Shown here: positions 60,053 to 64,000 of the stretch, in pieces
How positions within the stretch are numbered: the first letter of the stretch is position 1
Layout of the letters: every line of letters starts with the position of its first letter
From: Dichetophora obliterata
Taxonomy: Eukaryota > Arthropoda > Insecta > Diptera > Sciomyzidae
Direction of reading: 5' to 3'
NCBI GenBank assembly: GCA_963920525.1
Contig: OY986439.1
Coordinates: forward strand, 50,471,482 to 50,535,481
DNA: 64,000 nt
Program-made: the position numbers and the translations under genes
The notes under the pieces: generated by a model
The model's database searches: none
Told to the model about the DNA's origin: nothing
The model's input: the letters and a program-made list of their open reading frames with translations, nothing else

Positions 60053-61792
60053 ACACTCAAAAAAATACTGTAGTAAAATTTACTACACAATGTGTATTTA
60101 CTTCGTATATATGTAGTTTTATTTATTTTTAAATACATATGTAGTTATTCAATATAAATTTACAGAATTTACATTTAAATAATTAATACTACACGAAGTA
60201 GTTGCATGTAGTAAATAGTTGTTTACATACATTTATTTAAATAAAGAATATCTACATTAAAATAATTTGCATAATATGTAATTGATAGTAATTGTATTTA
60301 TTTTAACTAAAATAATTATAATAGGTTCGTGATGAAGATCTGTGGTAAGCAGAGGCGTCCCGTGACATTTGTTTTAAACAGGCAAACTATTATTCTGGCG
60401 CCCTTCGAAAATATGCTCATATTAAATACACTTATAACTTTAAATATGTTTTAGAAACAGGCAAAATATGCAATTAAAAATATTTTTCTAATATTTTATT
60501 ATCAGTTCAAAAATAGATATTACATGTAATTTAACAAAAAAATTAAAAACAATTAATTATAAAATACATATACAATTAATTTATCAAAAACAACAAAAAT
60601 ATGAAATGAGTATAAAAGTAATAATTACAAGTAATCTTTTCCCAAAATATGTCGCATTAAGTTTAAATGGTTGCAAATAAAAAAAAAGCAAAAATATGCA
60701 AAAATCAAATGCATTGCCAAATATACAAAAATATGCGCATTAAATATGCAAAAATAGGCATTTTTGTAAATATGCAAAACCATGCATTTATTGCAAAATA
60801 TGCAAAAATATGCATTAACGATTGAATGCCAATTTAAACGAAATTTCATGATTCGTAAAGATAACTTAGCCATTTCCTTTTTGAGATGCCCAGTAAAAAC
60901 ATGCATGAGATTCCTAGCCCTATTTATTATGAATATATCAGGTTTTCCCGATTATATAGAAAGATTAACTTTTTTTTTAAAAATTTGGAATCTGATTAAA
61001 GATAATATTAAAGTATTTTTTACAGGAGCATAAAAATATATATGAATATTTTAAAATATTATAAGTACCTACAAACAAAATTAAATTTTACTTTGTGATT
61101 ATTCAAAAGAAGAAAGAATGCATAAAATTAAATTATAATAAAAATTTATTAGAAAAAACATTTAAAACTTTTTTCAATAATCTAAAATTTTCTGCAGAAT
61201 TTTGCACTAGCAAAATCCATTAAAATATTATCTTTGTCTAAATTTGTACATATATCAGATTCAATTCACAAAAGAGATAATGGAGATAAACGGTTTTGAG
61301 ACTTTTTCAAGCATAGATAGATAAGTTTTAATTAGTTTAAGCTTAGAAAAACTTTTTTCTTCTCTGGATACGCTACCTGGCAATATTAAAAAAATTATAA
61401 GGGCTATATACTGATTTGGGTCATTTTGGCGCCTCTAAAAATTTGGCGCTACAGGCGTGGGCCTGCTTCGCCTGTACCACGGGACGTGTCTGGTGGTAAG
61501 TATACTTCTTAAAATGCATTTTTTTAATACAAAAATTCTTTGCTCTTCTTATAATAAAAGCAATCTTTGTACTGTGGCAGAAAACGTTTTGCAGTTTTTT
61601 TAATTAATAAATGAAAAAACATTTAATTTTAATGTAAATGTATTTATTTTCTGCAGTTAAAAAATATGTAGTAAAAGTAAATAATTGAAACTAGTAAAAA
61701 TAATTACATTTTTATTTGTAGGGTGAGTTACTAATTTACATTTGTTTTAAATACATTTTTATTTATTTGTACTACAGGATTTTTTTGGGTGT
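60053..61792. mobile_element. TIR element interrupted by a hAT
   Basis: Ends ACACTCAAAAAAATACTGTA and, in reverse complement, ACACCCAAAAAAATCCTGTA are inverted repeats. Without the hAT and one 8-bp duplication copy it is about 590 bp. The interior repeats ATGTAGT/ACTACAT and AAATACAT motifs. No coding capacity. Confidence 0.75.
60350..61492 (-). mobile_element. hAT element, decayed, perfect 8-bp duplication
   Basis: GTGGTAAG is repeated exactly at 60342-60349 and 61493-61500. Ends CAGAGGCGTCCCGTG and CAGACACGTCCCGTG (reverse complement). On the - strand near 61405-61200 the frame reads ILPGSVSREEKSFSKLKLIK then TYLS, matching the hAT dimerisation motif (LPVSVASAERSFSKLKLIK) of ZMYM-like transposases, with decayed downstream codons. 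At 60670-60815 a cluster of ATATGCA motifs resembles the subterminal repeats of the hAT at 36623. Confidence 0.88.
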
Positions 61793-63413
61793 TTGTTTAT
61801 TACATTAATTGTAAAAGTTTGATATTTATACAAAAAACTATACACAAAACATAACTGTTAAATGGCGATTACAATTAATAAACAATTAGATTTTATTTTA
61901 ATAATAATTATAATCATTATGTAATCCTTGAAGGAGATGTTTTTGATAAGTAATTGATTTCGATTACAAATAATCGAAAATAATAATAAAAAATAATTAC
62001 GACTACTTGGAATTACGAAAATAATAAAAAAAAAAAAAATAAAAAGTAATCAAGAAACAATAATCCGACTACTTTTAGAAATTATTTTTGACTCTGTTTG
62101 AGGTCGACTTGCATCGTTTCAACGGTGAGGTTGTGAAGTGCAACCAGTAATTTTACAACTGAAATCGCTTATACTCTGATACGGCTTTTTCAGTTAACAC
62201 AGTTATACGAATAACAGTTATAAGAAAACTTAATCAGTTTTATCAACAAAATTGTTGGGAGTTACAGTATGAACTTTGGGTTCATGGTTCCTTCTCTGTT
62301 ACCGCTGCTAATGCTATACATAATAAAAAAAAAAGAATTAAACCTAATTTCTGCAAGTACTCTGATTATTTTTCTTGATTACTTTTAATTCTTTTTGATT
62401 ATTTTCAACATCTAAAGTAATCGTAATTATATTGCGATTTTTATAATTATATTACGATTATAAACAGAAATGAATTGTACTTAATCAATTATTTTACAAT
62501 TTTAAAAAGTAATCGAATTGCTGATGAATACGATTAGTAATAATCATTAAACAGCTATGATACAAAATAATATATAAATACATAAAAAAGTAATTTAATA
62601 GCTTATTCAGTTAAGTGTAATATAAATAAAATGGGTTACTATTGTCTTATATTTATATTAAATTTAAAAATTATTCGTTTTTAAGTATTTTGCAAAATAA
62701 TATACCTTTACTTATTCCCAAAAAAAAATCTACTAGTCTTATTGTTTATAGTGAGACTTAAATTAGAAAAACTTCATTCAGCAGCAGCTGTGCTATGAAG
62801 CAGACTTAATATATTTATCACAAAATTGTAAAGTTCTTCGTAAAGAGGTTGCGTTAATGCATTTTTTGATAAAAAAGTTTTGATAAAAAAAGTACTATAA
62901 AAATGTCTCAATGTCATAATTTTTCTTAAATTTTTTGTTGAATTTAAAGAAATGCCTCCTTTTTATATTTTTGCAAATAAAAACATATATTCATATATGA
63001 GTATGAAAAAAGTATCCAAAAATTTTTCCTAACGGCAACACTGCTTGGACTTATTATATGATGTTTCAGGGATGCTTTCTATTACATTTCTGAAGTCTTT
63101 TTTGGTATACCTTTTGTTACCCATTTTGTTCCTATAATATGCAGTTTTACAGTTATCGGACCTCAAACGTAACTGGTGAAATTCTTCAACCTACCATAAG
63201 CCAGGGTTGTTTTCCGTTGATTTTACGACCACTTATAAATGTTTTGTGTTAGTATTGGAGCCAATTTAACGTAAAATCGAACATAGTACTATCCCTCTCC
63301 AACGGACTTTCCCATCTCTTTATCTCTGGCCAGCATATCCTCTGACTGGAACCATGGTATAATAAGTAATAGGTAGGAGTGACATTTCGTGTTTCGACCA
63401 TCGAATGTCAAGC
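61793..63413. other. AT-rich stretch
   Basis: 61920-62545 is rich in TAATCG and CGATTA words in both orientations, possibly an eroded TIR element. No gene. Confidence 0.35.
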
Positions 63414-63600
63414 AAAAGAAAACAAAAGAGAGAACGTGTGTCACACACATTGGCCGCATTCAGAGGAGTCTCCTGGTGTGAATAGATCATTTAATTGCAA
63501 AGGTTTCTCACTCAAATTTAAAAAAAACAGTTGCCAACTTTTGACTCCGCTGAAAGCTGCCAATATGTGTGACACACGCATTTTATATTGTTTTCTTTTG
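63414..63600. mobile_element. Foldback element, GGCCGCATTCA-related
   Basis: Arms of about 70 bp pair: AAAAGAAAACAA...GTGTGTCACACA...TTGGCCGCATTCAG on the left with the complement ending near 63599. The core GGCCGCATTCAG and GGCAGCTTTCAGCGGAGTC ends recall the element at 26105-26474. Confidence 0.65.
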
Positions 63601-64000
63601 TTTGAAATTGCAGCTCGTGAGAAAATAAGTAGTTGTCAGACTACCTAATTTTATCATGAGTGGGACTACATCGTCCAAAATTTTTTGTTTCTTATTTCAG
63701 CTACCATAAGCCTATAGTATCTTTTTTAAAAATATAATGCCATGATAAATGACGCAAATAGTGAAAATAATGTAAATGAAATTCAATGAAATGTAAGTAA
63801 ATACAAATTTTATGTATATGTCTATTATTATGTTTTTTAAGTGTATATTAATTATTTCAATAAGTTTAATTTATATTTTTGTTTATATTTTACTTTGTTT
63901 TTTGTATTAAAACCCATAATTTAAAGTATTATGAAGTAATAAAAGATGAAAATAGTGTGCTTTAATGATGAACCGGATGTACGAATGAACCGAATCGGGG
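63601..64000. other. AT-rich flank
   Basis: Nothing recognised to the window end. Confidence 0.35.

Noticed and set aside
60625..60906. 93-codon frame rich in Cys, Phe and Tyr on the - strand
   Set aside because: Product of repeated ATATGCA words inside the hAT.
1..64000. CRISPR array, operon or bacterial features
   Set aside because: Spliced insect genes and insect transposons show nuclear eukaryotic DNA; no regularly spaced direct repeats with unique spacers were seen.

Overview
This is eukaryotic nuclear DNA: AT-rich, with spliced genes (GT..AG introns, a few introns of 60-120 bp) and a dense, layered transposon landscape. The repertoire points to a schizophoran fly (Diptera): mauritiana- and mellifera-type mariners, LOA-like and jockey-like LINEs, a Helentron with internal minisatellite, tRNA-derived SINEs whose 3' part resembles a dispersed repeat I recall from higher flies, hAT elements and many TA-flanked MITEs. 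The species cannot be fixed from sequence alone.

Only two host genes could be read with confidence, and they converge. On the + strand at 5978-7640 are six exons of a MINDY-3-type (FAM188A/CG7332) K48-ubiquitin deubiquitinase, lacking its N-terminal exon. On the - strand at 17762-14343 is a complete three-exon gene of 1095 codons, which I assign to Flacc (ZC3H13-like, a scaffold of the m6A methyltransferase complex). The 6.7 kb between them holds a degenerate mariner carrying two further insertions, a PIF/Harbinger transposase remnant, a non-LTR reverse transcriptase remnant and a MITE.

Layout: 0.5-1.8 kb mauritiana-type mariner with TA duplications, 30-bp TIRs and one stop codon; 2.1-5.3 kb two SINE copies and three MITEs; 6.0-7.6 kb MINDY-3; 8.9-12.3 kb transposon graveyard; 14.3-17.8 kb Flacc; 18.1 kb a second SINE type; 20.4-21.3 kb a hAT; 22.3-23.0 kb a large inverted repeat; 23.0-24.4 kb scattered GGGCTTAAA motifs; 24.4-33.4 kb MITEs plus a 3.7 kb inverted-repeat element split by a LOA-like LINE; 36.6-37.4 kb a hAT with perfect 8-bp target duplication; 39.9-40.6 kb a hAT-like element with a nested MITE; 42.9-43.8 kb a Tc/mariner remnant; 44.5-46.9 kb Helentron-like DNA; 53.9-56.7 kb two diverging LINE remnants; 58.5-59.5 kb a palindromic TIR element; 60.1-61.8 kb a TIR element interrupted by another hAT.

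No complete autonomous transposon survives, no long terminal repeat retrotransposon coding region was seen, and 37.4-39.9, 48.3-53.2 and 61.8-63.4 kb look like ordinary AT-rich intergenic or intronic sequence. All boundaries and family names come from reading the sequence by eye; no database search was run.
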